Positions 43,302 to 52,949 of a stretch of DNA of 64,000 nucleotides are shown in pieces. A model generated the notes under the pieces. That model was given only the letters and a program-made list of their open reading frames with translations, ran no database searches and was not told the origin of the DNA. Origin of the DNA: Pseudaestuariivita atlantica (GTDB lineage: Bacteria > Pseudomonadota > Alphaproteobacteria > Rhodobacterales > Rhodobacteraceae). Location of the stretch: assembly GCF_001205715.1 (NCBI RefSeq), contig NZ_AQQZ01000007.1, forward strand, positions 176,056-240,055, written 5' to 3'. Both the position numbers and the translations under genes were made by a program. Positions within the stretch are counted from its first letter, which is position 1. The number at the start of each line of letters is the position of its first letter.

Positions 43302-45293
43302 TCAGATCAGGAAATCATCGGTCGTGAGGGTGTGTGTGCCGGTCAGTTCGATCTCGAAATCCGCGAGGCCGTCGCCGTCGCGGTCGGCCTGGACGAGGGT
43401 GATGCCGCCGGTCTGTTCGAACCTGAGTTCGCCGCCCGTTCCGCTGAATGCCGCGTCGCCGATGAAGTCGAAGCGCTGCTTGAAGCCTTGGGTGAGGTCG
43501 GCGTCGATCCGGCTGAGTTCGATCCGGTCTTCGCCCGCCACGTAGTCGGTGATGACGTCACGGTTGCCCGCGCCCACGCCCGACTCGACGGCGTTGAAAT
43601 AGATGTAGCGATCCCTGCGCCCGGCATCGTCGCCACCCGTCATCGTGTCGGCGCCAAGCCCGCCATAGAAGGCGTCCGCCCCCGCTTCGCCAAAGAGCAG
43701 GTCGTCGCCTGCCCGGCCATAAAGCCGGTCCGACACGCCGCCGGTGCGGAAGATGTTGTCGCCCGCATCGCCGCGCAGCTGGTCGATGCCGGAGCCGGTC
43801 TGGAATTCCTCGATCCCGCTGAACGTGTCGCCGGCGGCGTCGTTGAACGAGATGTTGGGGTTCTGCAAATCCACCCGAACGGACCGCGTGGCGCTTTCAT
43901 AGGACGCGATGTCGTAGCCGGGGCCGCCGACGAGCGAATCCGCGCCGCCGCCGCCATCCAGCGTATCGTCGCCGTTATTGCCGATCAGCGTGTCCTCGCC
44001 GCTGCCGCCGGACAGGCTGTTGTCGCCGGCGTCGCCGTTGAGGATCGCCGATCCGCTTCCGGTCACCGCGAGATGTTCGAAATCGCGGAATTCGTCGAGT
44101 TGGGTCGTGCCAAGGAAGGTGCCGCCCAGTTCCATGTGCACCATGATGGCACCAGCGCTGCCGTCATGATCGTAGACCAGCGTGTCGACACCGGCACCGC
44201 CCGAAAGGAAGGCCCCGGCGGAAAGCGGGGCATCGTCGATCACCGTGTCGTCGCCGTTCCCGCCGCGCAGATCGTCCACGCCTGCGCCACCGACCAGCGT
44301 GTCGTTGCCGTCTTCGCCGTCCAGAACGTCATCGCCGTCGCCGCCATCGAGGCTGTCATCCATCGCGCCGCTGCGCAAAGTGTCGTCGCCGCCAAGGCCG
44401 AAAAGCGTGTCGGCGCCGTTGTCCGAGAAGAGCTCGTTCGCGCCATCGGTGCCGGTCAGCGTCATGAAGATGTTGCCGGTGAAGTGGTAGTTCTCGATAT
44501 TGGCGAAAGTGTCGGACAGTTGGGTGAATTCGTTCGCGCCGCCCCGTCCGGTCGTGAGGTTGCCATAGGCGGTATAGGCGTCGGCGCTGGTGGTGCCGGT
44601 ATCGACCGCGATCGTGTCGTTGCCGAGGCCGCCGTCGAAATGGTCCTCGCCCGTGTTCATCTCGAACAGGTCGTCGCCCGCGTCCCCGAACAGGCTGTCA
44701 TTGCCCGCGCCATCGGTCAGCGTGTCGTTGCCGTCGCCGCCGCGCAGGGTGTCGTCGCCACTGCTCCCGGCCATGGAATCATTGCCGGTGCTGCCTTCGA
44801 TGTCGTCGTTGCCCGGCCCGCCGTCGAGCGTGTCGTCGCCGTCCCCGCCGCGCAGCGTGTCCGCGTTCAGAAGGCTGAATACAAGGCCGGGCGTGATCGT
44901 GTCGCCGCCTTCACCGCCCTGAACGAACCAGTTGCTCGTATCCAGCAGCGTCTGGAAATAGGCGAAGTCGAAGGCGCCGGTGATCGTGGTCGAGGTCTGA
45001 CTGACGAGGAAGAACAGGTCGGTCGCGTCTTCGGACAGCCCGGTGATGTCAAACGGGCGGTCGAGGCCGTTGGCGGTGATCTGCGCCATCTCGAACCGCG
45101 AGACCGTTCCCGTGATGAAATCCTGGCCGTTATCGGCGAAGGCGAGGTCGGTGCCGTTCATCGTCACCCCGCCGCTGCCCGAGGTGGAGAAGGTGAAGCC
45201 AAAAGCCGTTTCGCGCACGAGGCCATTGGCCATGAAATCGATGAACTGGTTGATGCGGTCGGAGATGTCTCCGTCAACGCGAATGGTCGGCAT
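43302..45293 (-). CDS. RTX protein 5: unknown short head, RTX, type B tail
   Basis: A 663-residue protein. Residues 1-130 are an unrecognised head beginning MPTIRVDGDISDRINQFIDF, with a beta-rich segment containing TGTVSRFEMAQITANG and a helix FAYFQTLLDTSNWF; this type of head with a GTVxxF pattern is common in roseobacter RTX proteins. RTX repeats fill about 131-460. Inside them is an 80-residue non-RTX block (DHFDGGLGNDTIAVDTG ... YTAYGNLTTG ... IENYHFTGNIFMTLTGTDG) closely matched in RTX protein 10. The type B tail ends TTDDFLI. Only 25 bases separate its stop from the start of RTX protein 4, so those two are likely cotranscribed. Confidence 0.84.
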   Translation of the reverse strand: MPTIRVDGDISDRINQFIDFMANGLVRETAFGFTFSTSGSGGVTMNGTDLAFADNGQDFITGTVSRFEMAQITANGLDRPFDITGLSEDATDLFFLVSQTSTTITGAFDFAYFQTLLDTSNWFVQGGEGGDTITPGLVFSLLNADTLRGGDGDDTLDGGPGNDDIEGSTGNDSMAGSSGDDTLRGGDGNDTLTDGAGNDSLFGDAGDDLFEMNTGEDHFDGGLGNDTIAVDTGTTSADAYTAYGNLTTGRGGANEFTQLSDTFANIENYHFTGNIFMTLTGTDGANELFSDNGADTLFGLGGDDTLRSGAMDDSLDGGDGDDVLDGEDGNDTLVGGAGVDDLRGGNGDDTVIDDAPLSAGAFLSGGAGVDTLVYDHDGSAGAIMVHMELGGTFLGTTQLDEFRDFEHLAVTGSGSAILNGDAGDNSLSGGSGEDTLIGNNGDDTLDGGGGADSLVGGPGYDIASYESATRSVRVDLQNPNISFNDAAGDTFSGIEEFQTGSGIDQLRGDAGDNIFRTGGVSDRLYGRAGDDLLFGEAGADAFYGGLGADTMTGGDDAGRRDRYIYFNAVESGVGAGNRDVITDYVAGEDRIELSRIDADLTQGFKQRFDFIGDAAFSGTGGELRFEQTGGITLVQADRDGDGLADFEIELTGTHTLTTDDFLI

Positions 45294-45377
45294 CTATTTC
45301 CTCGTGTTCAAATGCGTGTCCAATGAGTGCCACGGGGATAGGCGGTGCGTCAAACCTCCCGTAGGGGTTGCAGGACG

Positions 45378-47756
45378 TCAGATCAGGAAGTCGTCGCGGG
45401 TCAGCAACAGTTCGCCGGTCAGCTCGATTTCGAAATCGGCGATGCCGTCGCCGTCGCGGTCGGCCTGCACCAGCGTGGTGCCGGCGTCGATTTCGAACCG
45501 CAGCTGGCCCGCGCGGCCGGTGAAGTCGAGCCCGCCGATGAACTCGAACCGCTGCTTGAACCCTTGGGTGATGTCGGCGTCGATGCGGGAGATCTCGATC
45601 CGGTCCTCGCCCGAGACGAAGTCGGTGATGATGTCGCGGTTGCCCGCGCCCACGCCCGTCTCGTTGGCCTGGAAATAGATGAAGCGGTCACGAACATCGC
45701 CCGTGCCGCCGGTCATCACGTCCGCGCCGAGGTTGCCGTACATCGCGTCCGCCCCCGCGCCGCCATCCAGCGTGTCGTCCCCCGCGCGGCCATACAGCCG
45801 GTCGCTGACGCCGCCGCCTTCGAGGCGGTTCGCGGCCCCGTCGCCGCGCAGGTTGTCGGCGGCGGTCCCGCCGATGACGTGTTCGATCCCGGCATAGGTG
45901 TCGCCCTCGGCCGCGCCGTGGTCGTAGAAGCGGGCAAAGCCCGCGCCCGACACGTCGGTTTGCAGGTCGACGAGGATGCGCCCGTCGCCATCGACGGAAT
46001 GGTCGACAAGGTCGAACCCGTCGCCGCCTTCGAACCGGTCGGCGCCGGCCTCGCCAAAGAGCGTGTCGTCGCCCGCGCCGCCCATCAGCGTGTCGTTGCC
46101 CGCGTTGCCGCTGACGATGTCGTCGTCCTCGCCCCCGTCGAGCAGGTCGTCGCCGTCATCACCGAAGAGCGAATCCTGTCCCGTCGCGCCGAGGGCCGTA
46201 TCGTTGCCCGCACCGCCGAGGAGGGCGTCGTTGCCGGTGCCGCCGTCGAGCGTGTCGAGCCCGTCATCGCCCAGCAGGGTGTCGTCGCCGGCATTGCCGA
46301 GAAGGCTGTCCTGGCCTGCATCGCCCTGCATGCGGTCATTGCCCGATCCGCCGATGCCGGTGTCGTCGCCTTCGCCCATGATGGCGATATGCAGGAAATC
46401 GTCCGACAGGGTGACGCGGTCGTCACCGCCGTTGAAGAACAGAAGGCCAAGGTCGGTTCCGTCCGGGGCGGGGCCGCCAAGGGTGGCGGCGTCGGGGATG
46501 ACGACGTCGTCATTGCCATCGGTCCCGGCCAGCGCGATGGCGACTTGCGTCGCCTGCGCCACGTCCGTCACGACTTGGTAGCGGTTGCCGGGCGACAGGT
46601 CGAACAGGTCCACGAACTGCACGTAATCCAGCGTTCCGGTCGCGGTGTCGACCTGCGTGACCTGGCCGTAGGCGGAGCGGAACTCCATCACGCCGGTGGC
46701 CGGGTCGAACACGATGGCGTCGAGGTCGACTTCGAGCGTGTCGAAATATTCCAGCGTGTTGGTGCCGGTGCCGGGGCGGATGGTGGTGGTGGCGCCGTCT
46801 TCGAACGTATCGGTGCGGAACAGGTCGTCGCCCGCGCCGCCGTCGAGCACGTCGTTGCCGAGCCCGCCATAAAGCGTGTCGTCGCCATCCAGGCCGATCA
46901 GCGTGTCGTCGCCGCCGCGGCCTTCGACGTAGTCGTCCCGCGCGCTGCCGGTCACGCTGTCGCCTTCAAACGCGCCGATCAGTCCTTCGATCGAGGTCAG
47001 TTGCTGCACATCCACCAGCCCGTCGCTGCCGGTCACGGTGACGCTACCGGCAGCAAGGTCGGCGACGAGGCTGGCGGGCAGGCCGCCATCATAGCGCACG
47101 ATGTCGTTGCCCGCGCCACCGTCGATCGTGTCGGCGCCGACGTCGGGAGAGAAGTATTCGTCCATCGCGCTGCCGATGAACTCGTCGTTGAAGATGCCGC
47201 CGATGACCCACAGGATGCTGCCCGGCTGCGCGGGGCCGAGGCTGAGCGTGACAAAGCCATCGCTGAAGATGCGGCCATCGGCGATGTCGAACTCCGTCTC
47301 GCGGCTGGCGGTGGAATAGGAGATCACGAAGACCGAGTTGTCGGCAAAGGTGACCGTGACATCGTTGATCCCGCCAAGGGGTGCGACCCAGAACATCGAT
47401 CCGGGGCTGAGCGTGACGTCGTAGGTGTCGCGGCCGCGCGAGCCGACGAGGATGAAGATGTCGAACATGTCGAGCGCGGTGACGCGGTTCAGGTCCTGCA
47501 GCGTGTCGATGCCGTCGGGGCCCTTGTCCACGATTGCCGTGCGGCCGGGCAGGTCGATCACCGCGTCGATGCCGAAGGGCAGGTTGAAGTAGGTCAGTTC
47601 GATCACGCGCCCGTCGACGGCGTCGGCAAAGAGGTACAGGTCGTCGCCCGTGGTGCCGATCAACTGGTCATAACCGTCGCTCGACAGCGGGTTGATCGTG
47701 TCGTCGCCCGACGTGCCTTCCAGCGTGTCATTGCCCGTCGTGCCCGTGATCACCAT
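45378..47756 (-). CDS. RTX protein 6: RTX throughout, type A tail
   Basis: A 792-residue protein that begins directly with RTX-like units ([20 protein letters not shown]) and has no separate head. Between residues 30 and 200 lies a beta-rich stretch ([39 protein letters not shown]) unlike anything else here. Canonical nonapeptides occupy about 400-600. The tail is type A but its final part is the most diverged of the set: [28 protein letters not shown] and an ending [11 protein letters not shown]. That divergence suggests it has escaped recent conversion by the neighbours. Confidence 0.85.
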   Translation of the reverse strand: MVITGTTGNDTLEGTSGDDTINPLSSDGYDQLIGTTGDDLYLFADAVDGRVIELTYFNLPFGIDAVIDLPGRTAIVDKGPDGIDTLQDLNRVTALDMFDIFILVGSRGRDTYDVTLSPGSMFWVAPLGGINDVTVTFADNSVFVISYSTASRETEFDIADGRIFSDGFVTLSLGPAQPGSILWVIGGIFNDEFIGSAMDEYFSPDVGADTIDGGAGNDIVRYDGGLPASLVADLAAGSVTVTGSDGLVDVQQLTSIEGLIGAFEGDSVTGSARDDYVEGRGGDDTLIGLDGDDTLYGGLGNDVLDGGAGDDLFRTDTFEDGATTTIRPGTGTNTLEYFDTLEVDLDAIVFDPATGVMEFRSAYGQVTQVDTATGTLDYVQFVDLFDLSPGNRYQVVTDVAQATQVAIALAGTDGNDDVVIPDAATLGGPAPDGTDLGLLFFNGGDDRVTLSDDFLHIAIMGEGDDTGIGGSGNDRMQGDAGQDSLLGNAGDDTLLGDDGLDTLDGGTGNDALLGGAGNDTALGATGQDSLFGDDGDDLLDGGEDDDIVSGNAGNDTLMGGAGDDTLFGEAGADRFEGGDGFDLVDHSVDGDGRILVDLQTDVSGAGFARFYDHGAAEGDTYAGIEHVIGGTAADNLRGDGAANRLEGGGVSDRLYGRAGDDTLDGGAGADAMYGNLGADVMTGGTGDVRDRFIYFQANETGVGAGNRDIITDFVSGEDRIEISRIDADITQGFKQRFEFIGGLDFTGRAGQLRFEIDAGTTLVQADRDGDGIADFEIELTGELLLTRDDFLI

Positions 47757-47833
47757 GGCGCTGCCGTCCCTCGTTACCCTGCCTGCGGGCGGACAGTCGC
47801 ACGGCGGGGCGGCAGCTTCAACGTGCCTGTTGA

Positions 47834-47852
47834 CGTGGCCAAGGGGGCCACG
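47834..47852 (-). terminator. Hairpin just downstream of RTX gene 7
   Basis: CGTGGCC (47834-47840) pairs with GGCCACG (47846-47852) around AAGGG, 4 bases past the stop of RTX gene 7. There is no clear U-tract. Confidence 0.5.
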
Positions 47853-47856
47853 CGCG

Positions 47857-49560
47857 TCAGATCAGGAAGTCGGTCGCGGAGAGGGACAGATTGCCGGTCA
47901 GCTCGATCTCGAAATCGGCTGCGCCGTCGCCGTCGCGGTCGGCCTGTACCAGCGTGATGCCTTCTGTCTGCTCGATCCGCAACTCGCCGCCAGTGCCGGA
48001 AAAGGCAGATGTTCCAATGAACTGGAAGCCTTGCTTGAAGCCTTGCGTGAGGTCCGCGTCGATGCGGCTGAGTTCGATCCGGTCCTCGCCCGGTGTGAAA
48101 TCGGTGATAACGTCGCGGTTGCCGGGGCCCACGCCGGACTCTCCGGCAGAGAAATAGATGAACCGGTCGCGCCGCCCGGCATCGTCACCGCCGGTCATCA
48201 GGTCGACGCCCAGCCCGCCATAGAAGGCATCGGCGCCGGTGCCGCCGTCGAGCGTGTCGTCGCCCGCGCGGCCATAAAGGCGGTCGGTCACGCCGCCGCC
48301 TTCCAGCCGGTTGCCCCCCGCATCGCCGCGCAGGTTGTCGGAAAACGCGCCGCCGGTGATGTGTTCGAGGCCGGCATAGGTGTCGCCCGCCGCCTGACCC
48401 TCGTCGTAGAACCGCAGGAAGCCCGCGCCGCGCTGGTCGATCTGCAGGTCGGCGAAGGCGCGGCCGGTGGCGTTGGAGAAATCGAGAAGGTCCTCGCCCG
48501 GTCCGCCGTCGATGGCGTTGGCGCCGCCACCGCCCGTGATCGTGTCGTTCCCCGCGCCCCCGTTCAGCACGTCGTCGCCGCCCATGGTGAGCGTCCCGCC
48601 GTCGATCACGCCCACGTCACCGTGCAGGATGTCGTCGCCCGGCCCGCCGTTCAGGGTATCATTGCCGCCGCTGGCCGTGCCGCCCGACAGGGTGCCGATG
48701 TCGCCCGCCAGCGTGTCGTCACCACCGCGCCCGTTCAGCAGGTCGTTGCCGCCGGTGAAGGTGCCGCCCAGCAACTCTTCCACCTCGCCGAACACCCTGT
48801 CCCCAACCGTGGGGGAGCCGGTGAGCGTGTCGTTGCCGCCCGTGAGGCTGGTGTCGCCGTCCTGAAGCGTCGCCTCGCCCGCGATGCGCGATTCAACGCC
48901 TCCGTCGATGATGGTGATGCGGTCGTCACCGCCGATCAGCGTCGCGCCTGCCGCGAACCACACATCGCCCGACAGGTCGTGTTCGCCGGTGGGGCTGTCG
49001 ACCTCGATCACGTCATGGCCGCCCGTGAGCGTGGCATCGCCCGAGATCTGGTCCACGTCGCCTTGCAGGGTGTAGCCGGTGAACACGCTGGTTTCGGTCT
49101 GCGTCGCGCGCAGCGTGTCGTTGCCGCCCGTCAGTTCCTCGGTCCCGCGCACGGCGAGCGCATCGCCGAAGAGCCAGCCGCTTTGCGACGGCGCGATGAT
49201 CAGGTCGTCGCCCGATTGCAGGGTGGTCCAGAACGCGTTGGTCTGTTCTTCGAGCGTGCCAAGCACGATCAGATCGGTGAGCGCGACGCTGATTTCGGTG
49301 ATGAAGATCGAAGGATCGAAGTCGGTGCCGCGATAGAGCGTGTCCAGCTGGATGCTGGTGATGGTGCCGCCGGTGGGAAAACCGTCGCCATCGACGGTGA
49401 TCCCGGTGCCGAGCGCGCGACCGGAGACATCAAACGTGCCGCCGGTATCGACCAGCCAGCGAAACAGCGTTCCGCTGCTGGCCTCGGTCGAGGTGTAGGC
49501 GACCCGATTGGTCGTGATCTGAACAAAAACTACGGAATCGGTAAAATCGAGACGGGCCAT
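47857..49560 (-). CDS. RTX protein 7: GTxTSI-type head with chimeric A/B tail
   Basis: A 567-residue protein. The head (1-170) contains [21 protein letters not shown], a pattern I recall from many Rhodobacterales calcium-binding proteins. Loosely spaced RTX-like units with longer linkers follow ([29 protein letters not shown]). The last 200 residues are mosaic: the upstream part is type A ([28 protein letters not shown] equivalent) while from [21 protein letters not shown] onward it is type B, ending SATDFLI with serines unlike the others. It also carries ELRIEQTEG instead of ELRFEQQGG. The junction falls near 48225-48245. Confidence 0.85.
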   Translation of the reverse strand: MARLDFTDSVVFVQITTNRVAYTSTEASSGTLFRWLVDTGGTFDVSGRALGTGITVDGDGFPTGGTITSIQLDTLYRGTDFDPSIFITEISVALTDLIVLGTLEEQTNAFWTTLQSGDDLIIAPSQSGWLFGDALAVRGTEELTGGNDTLRATQTETSVFTGYTLQGDVDQISGDATLTGGHDVIEVDSPTGEHDLSGDVWFAAGATLIGGDDRITIIDGGVESRIAGEATLQDGDTSLTGGNDTLTGSPTVGDRVFGEVEELLGGTFTGGNDLLNGRGGDDTLAGDIGTLSGGTASGGNDTLNGGPGDDILHGDVGVIDGGTLTMGGDDVLNGGAGNDTITGGGGANAIDGGPGEDLLDFSNATGRAFADLQIDQRGAGFLRFYDEGQAAGDTYAGLEHITGGAFSDNLRGDAGGNRLEGGGVTDRLYGRAGDDTLDGGTGADAFYGGLGVDLMTGGDDAGRRDRFIYFSAGESGVGPGNRDVITDFTPGEDRIELSRIDADLTQGFKQGFQFIGTSAFSGTGGELRIEQTEGITLVQADRDGDGAADFEIELTGNLSLSATDFLI

Positions 49561-49587
49561 AAGAGCCTTTCGAGATGGAACAGAATA

Positions 49588-51129
49588 TCAGATCAGGAAA
49601 TCGGTTGCGGTGAGGGTGAGGGTGCCGGTCAGTTCGATCTCGAAATCGGCCATGCCGTCGCCGTCGCGGTCGGCCTGTACCAGCGTGATCCCGCCCTGTT
49701 GTTCGAACCGGAGTTCACCGCCGGTGCCCGAGAAGGCCGCGTCACCGATGAAGTCGAAGCGCTGCTTGAAGCCCTGGCTGATATCGGCGTCGATCCTCGA
49801 CAACTCGATCCGGTCCTCGCCCGGTGTGAAATCGGTGATGACGTCGCGGTTGGCGGAGCCGACGCCCGACTCGTTGGCCTGGAAATAGATGAAGCGGTCG
49901 CGCACTGCGCCGGTGCCACCCGTCATCGTGTCGGCGCCGAGGTTGCCGTAGATCGCGTCGGCCCCCGGTCCGCCGTCGAGCGTGTCGTTGCCCGCGCGGC
50001 CATAGAGCCTGTCCGACACGCCGCCGCCCATGAACCAGTTGTCGGCCCCGTCGCCGCGCAGGTTATCGGCAAAGGCACCGCCCACCGCGTGTTCGACATT
50101 GGCATAGGTGTCGCCCTGGCTGGCGCCGTTGTCGTAGAACCGGGCAAAGCCCGCGCCGGATACGTCGGTCTGGAAGTCGAGAAGGACGCGGCCCGAGGCG
50201 TCGGAGTAATCCGCCATGTCCTCGCCCATGCCGCCGTCGAGCACGTTGATGCCGTCGCCACCGCCCAGCGTGTCGTTGCCGAGGCCCCCCATCAGGGTGT
50301 CGTCGCCCTGTTCGCCGAAGAGCCCGTTATCGGCGGCGTCGCCGGTCAGGCTGTCATCGCCCTTCCAGCCCAGCAGCGTCGTCACGCCGCCAGCGGAGAG
50401 GACATCGTCGAATTGCGAGCCATAGAGCAATTCGACCCCCGACAGGGTCATGGAATTGCTGCCAAAGGCGATGGTGCCGGTCGACCCGCCGGTGAGCGGC
50501 GCGTTGCTGGCGCGGGCATCGACCGTGTCCTCGCCCATGCCGCCGTCGATATTGTCGTTGCCCGGAGAGATGCGGATGAAATCGTCACCGTCATTCGCCT
50601 GCAGGAAGTCGGAGGTGTAGTAGGTGTTGAGGACGTCACCCTCGGGCGAGCCGGTGATGAACACGCCGAAGGGGCTCATCGGGTCGAGCACCAGCGCGAA
50701 CCAGTCGGGATGGGTGGTGATCGTCACGTCGCCCGGAGCGCCGTATTCCGACGGCGTCGACCGGAAGGTGGGGTTGAAGCCAAGCTGGATGGGCAGGGGA
50801 TCGCCGGCTTCGGCGGCTTCGTTGAGAGACTGCAGCGGGGGGTTTTCGAAATAATCGACGCTGTAGGAAACGCCCGAGATGCTGCCGATGTCGACATTGT
50901 AGGTGTCGACGCTGCCGGTATAGACGATGGTGTTGTCGTTTACGGTGTAGCCCAGGTTTTCGCCCGCGACGGTGATCGTGAAGTCGATCCCGTTAAGGTT
51001 GCCGGTGATGGCCAGCCAACTGCCATCGAGGCTGTCGGTGATGTTCGCCTCGGTTTCCTCGCGCAGTGCCCTTATCGCGAAGGCATCCACGGAATACATG
51101 CCGCCTACATTCAAGCCAAATGCACTCAT
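49588..51129 (-). CDS. RTX protein 8: unknown head, type A tail
   Basis: A 513-residue protein. The head (about 1-185) starts MSAFGLNVGGMYSVDAFAIR and contains a beta-rich segment (GSWLAITGNLNGIDFTITVAG, NTIVYTGSVDTYNVDIG) that I do not recognise. A short RTX region follows and the type A tail begins about residue 314 with [21 protein letters not shown]. The tail contains NGASQGDTYAN and ISQGFKQRF, both shared with RTX protein 9, the neighbour upstream, so the two tails are recent copies. The ending is TATDFLI. Confidence 0.84.
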   Translation of the reverse strand: MSAFGLNVGGMYSVDAFAIRALREETEANITDSLDGSWLAITGNLNGIDFTITVAGENLGYTVNDNTIVYTGSVDTYNVDIGSISGVSYSVDYFENPPLQSLNEAAEAGDPLPIQLGFNPTFRSTPSEYGAPGDVTITTHPDWFALVLDPMSPFGVFITGSPEGDVLNTYYTSDFLQANDGDDFIRISPGNDNIDGGMGEDTVDARASNAPLTGGSTGTIAFGSNSMTLSGVELLYGSQFDDVLSAGGVTTLLGWKGDDSLTGDAADNGLFGEQGDDTLMGGLGNDTLGGGDGINVLDGGMGEDMADYSDASGRVLLDFQTDVSGAGFARFYDNGASQGDTYANVEHAVGGAFADNLRGDGADNWFMGGGVSDRLYGRAGNDTLDGGPGADAIYGNLGADTMTGGTGAVRDRFIYFQANESGVGSANRDVITDFTPGEDRIELSRIDADISQGFKQRFDFIGDAAFSGTGGELRFEQQGGITLVQADRDGDGMADFEIELTGTLTLTATDFLI

Positions 51130-51192
51130 GTGAAAATCTCCTGTGTTCGAATGGCGCGGGGCGGGGCCCCGCCACGGTTGAAAGGGGGCGCG

Positions 51193-52740
51193 TCAGATCA
51201 GGAAATCGGTCGCCGTCAGCGTCAGCGTGCCGGTCAGTTCGATCTCGAAATCGGCCACGCCGTCCCCGTCGCGGTCGGCCTGCACGACGGTGATCCCGCC
51301 CTGCTGTTCGAACCGCAATTCGCCCGCGGTGTTCGAAAACGCCGCGTCGCCGATGAAATCGAAGCGCTGCTTGAAGCCTTGTGAAATGTCGGCGTCGATC
51401 CGGCTGAGTTCGATCCGGTCCTCGCCCGGTGTGAAATCGGTGATGATGTCGCGGTTGCCTGGCCCAACGCCCGACTCGTTGGCCTGGAAATAGATGAAGC
51501 GGTCGCGCACCGCGCCCGGCCCGCCGGTCATGATGTCCGCGCCGAGGTTGCCATAGATCGCATCCGCCCCCGCGCCGCCGTCGAGCGTGTCGTTGCCCGC
51601 GCGGCCATACAGCCTGTCGCTGACGCCACCGCCTTCGAGCCGGTTGTCCGCGCCGTCGCCGCGCAGGTTGTCGGCGAAGTCACCGCCCACCGCGTGTTCG
51701 ATATTGGCATAGGTGTCGCCCTGGCTGGCTCCATTGTCATAGAAGCGGGCAAAGCCTGCACTGGACACATCGGTCTGGAAATCCAGCAGTACGCGGCCCG
51801 TGGCCCACGTGTAGAGGACGGTATCGTCGCCACCCTGACCATCCAGTTGGTTGATCCCTTCGCCGCCCGACAATGTATCGTTCCCGGCATCGCCCTGCAC
51901 CGTGTCGTTGCCGTCATTGCCATGCAGCGCGACACCGGTCGAGATGTTCCCGGCATAGAGGAAATCGTTGCCGTCATCGCCGAAGGCCAGAGATGGCCCG
52001 CCGGGGGCGAGGTAGATGATGTCGGCGTATTCGGTGCCGATCAGGGCCTCGATATTGTTGAGCGAGAACGAGGCGTTGATGCCCGCCGTGCCGAAATTCG
52101 CGCTCGTGATGCCAAAGGTCATGCCTGCTTCGAGCGTGCGGCCATCGGCGGTGTCGGTGCCTTCGCCACCGTCGATCGTATCGTTGCCGTCCGACAGGCG
52201 CACCGTGTCGTCGCCGCCCTGCGTCGCGATGCTGTCGTCGACGGGGTAGCTGTTGACCACGTCGTCGAAGAAGGACCCGGTCAGGATCTGGATGAACCCG
52301 GCGAACTGGATCAGCAGCACGTTGAAGATGTCGAGCGCCAGAAGCACGCTGGCATCCTCCCCGGCGTACAGCCCTCCGGGAACGGTCGGGTCGATGTCGA
52401 TGGGCGGGATATTCCCGACTTCGGTCGCGTTGAACGCGGCGTTCACTGCGTCGGACAACTGCACGTCGCCCGGGAGGGTGAAGTGTGCCGCCGTCGCGCC
52501 GGTGTCGTCTTTGACCGTGATGGACGAGAACGTGCCACCCGCCGACATGTTGTTGGCGTTCAGGTTCTGGCCGTTAAAGACAACCTCGACCTGTTCGCCA
52601 TTGATCGTGCGGGTGATGGTCAGCGAACTGCCGTCGTTTGCGAATTCGTAGTTTTCGGAATCCAGCAGCGTGTTGATGATGATCCCTTCGAGCGTCATCC
52701 GGTAGAGCGGAAAGATCGGCAGAAACATGTCCACGATCAT
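51193..52740 (-). CDS. RTX protein 9: unknown head, type A tail
   Basis: A 515-residue protein. The head (about 1-190) is unrelated to RTX 8: it starts MIVDMFLPIFPLYRMTLEG, then NYEFANDGSSLTITRTINGE, with a hydrophobic helix-like stretch VLLALDIFNVLLIQFAGFI near residue 160. The tail is nearly the RTX 8 tail (NGASQGDTYANIEHAVGG) but its last part has FIGDAAFSNTAGELRFEQ as in RTX protein 11. Start 52740 has a GGAAGGGG Shine-Dalgarno; 22 codons upstream are open but unsupported. A small hairpin (52762-52781) sits in its leader. Confidence 0.84.
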   Translation of the reverse strand: MIVDMFLPIFPLYRMTLEGIIINTLLDSENYEFANDGSSLTITRTINGEQVEVVFNGQNLNANNMSAGGTFSSITVKDDTGATAAHFTLPGDVQLSDAVNAAFNATEVGNIPPIDIDPTVPGGLYAGEDASVLLALDIFNVLLIQFAGFIQILTGSFFDDVVNSYPVDDSIATQGGDDTVRLSDGNDTIDGGEGTDTADGRTLEAGMTFGITSANFGTAGINASFSLNNIEALIGTEYADIIYLAPGGPSLAFGDDGNDFLYAGNISTGVALHGNDGNDTVQGDAGNDTLSGGEGINQLDGQGGDDTVLYTWATGRVLLDFQTDVSSAGFARFYDNGASQGDTYANIEHAVGGDFADNLRGDGADNRLEGGGVSDRLYGRAGNDTLDGGAGADAIYGNLGADIMTGGPGAVRDRFIYFQANESGVGPGNRDIITDFTPGEDRIELSRIDADISQGFKQRFDFIGDAAFSNTAGELRFEQQGGITVVQADRDGDGVADFEIELTGTLTLTATDFLI

Positions 52741-52915
52741 GGCGAAACCCCTTCCTGAAATCGCGGGGGAAAGACCCCGCGGGCATTGAAATCGCTTGGG
52801 CGGCACGAAAAGGGCCGCACGCCGAAATGAAGCGTGGAGACGTGAGAGGGGTGGAACCCCGACACGACTTGCACGCGGTTCGAACCAATTAACGGGGGCA
52901 TTTTAGCGCAGAATG

Positions 52916-52943
52916 TGGAATCCGCCTATAGGGGCGGATTTCA
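52916..52943 (-). terminator. Hairpin downstream of RTX gene 10
   Basis: TGGAATCCGCC (52916-52926) pairs with GGCGGATTTCA (52933-52943) with one G-T pair, 6 bases after the RTX 10 stop on the minus strand. The 209-base gap here is the widest in the array, and it is a likely unit boundary. Confidence 0.6.
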
Positions 52944-52949
52944 CGAGTT

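Noticed and set aside
51151..51175. GC palindrome GGCGGGGCCCCGCC between RTX genes 8 and 9 as a terminator
   Set aside because: The palindrome has no loop and no U-tract, so it was not listed as a terminator.
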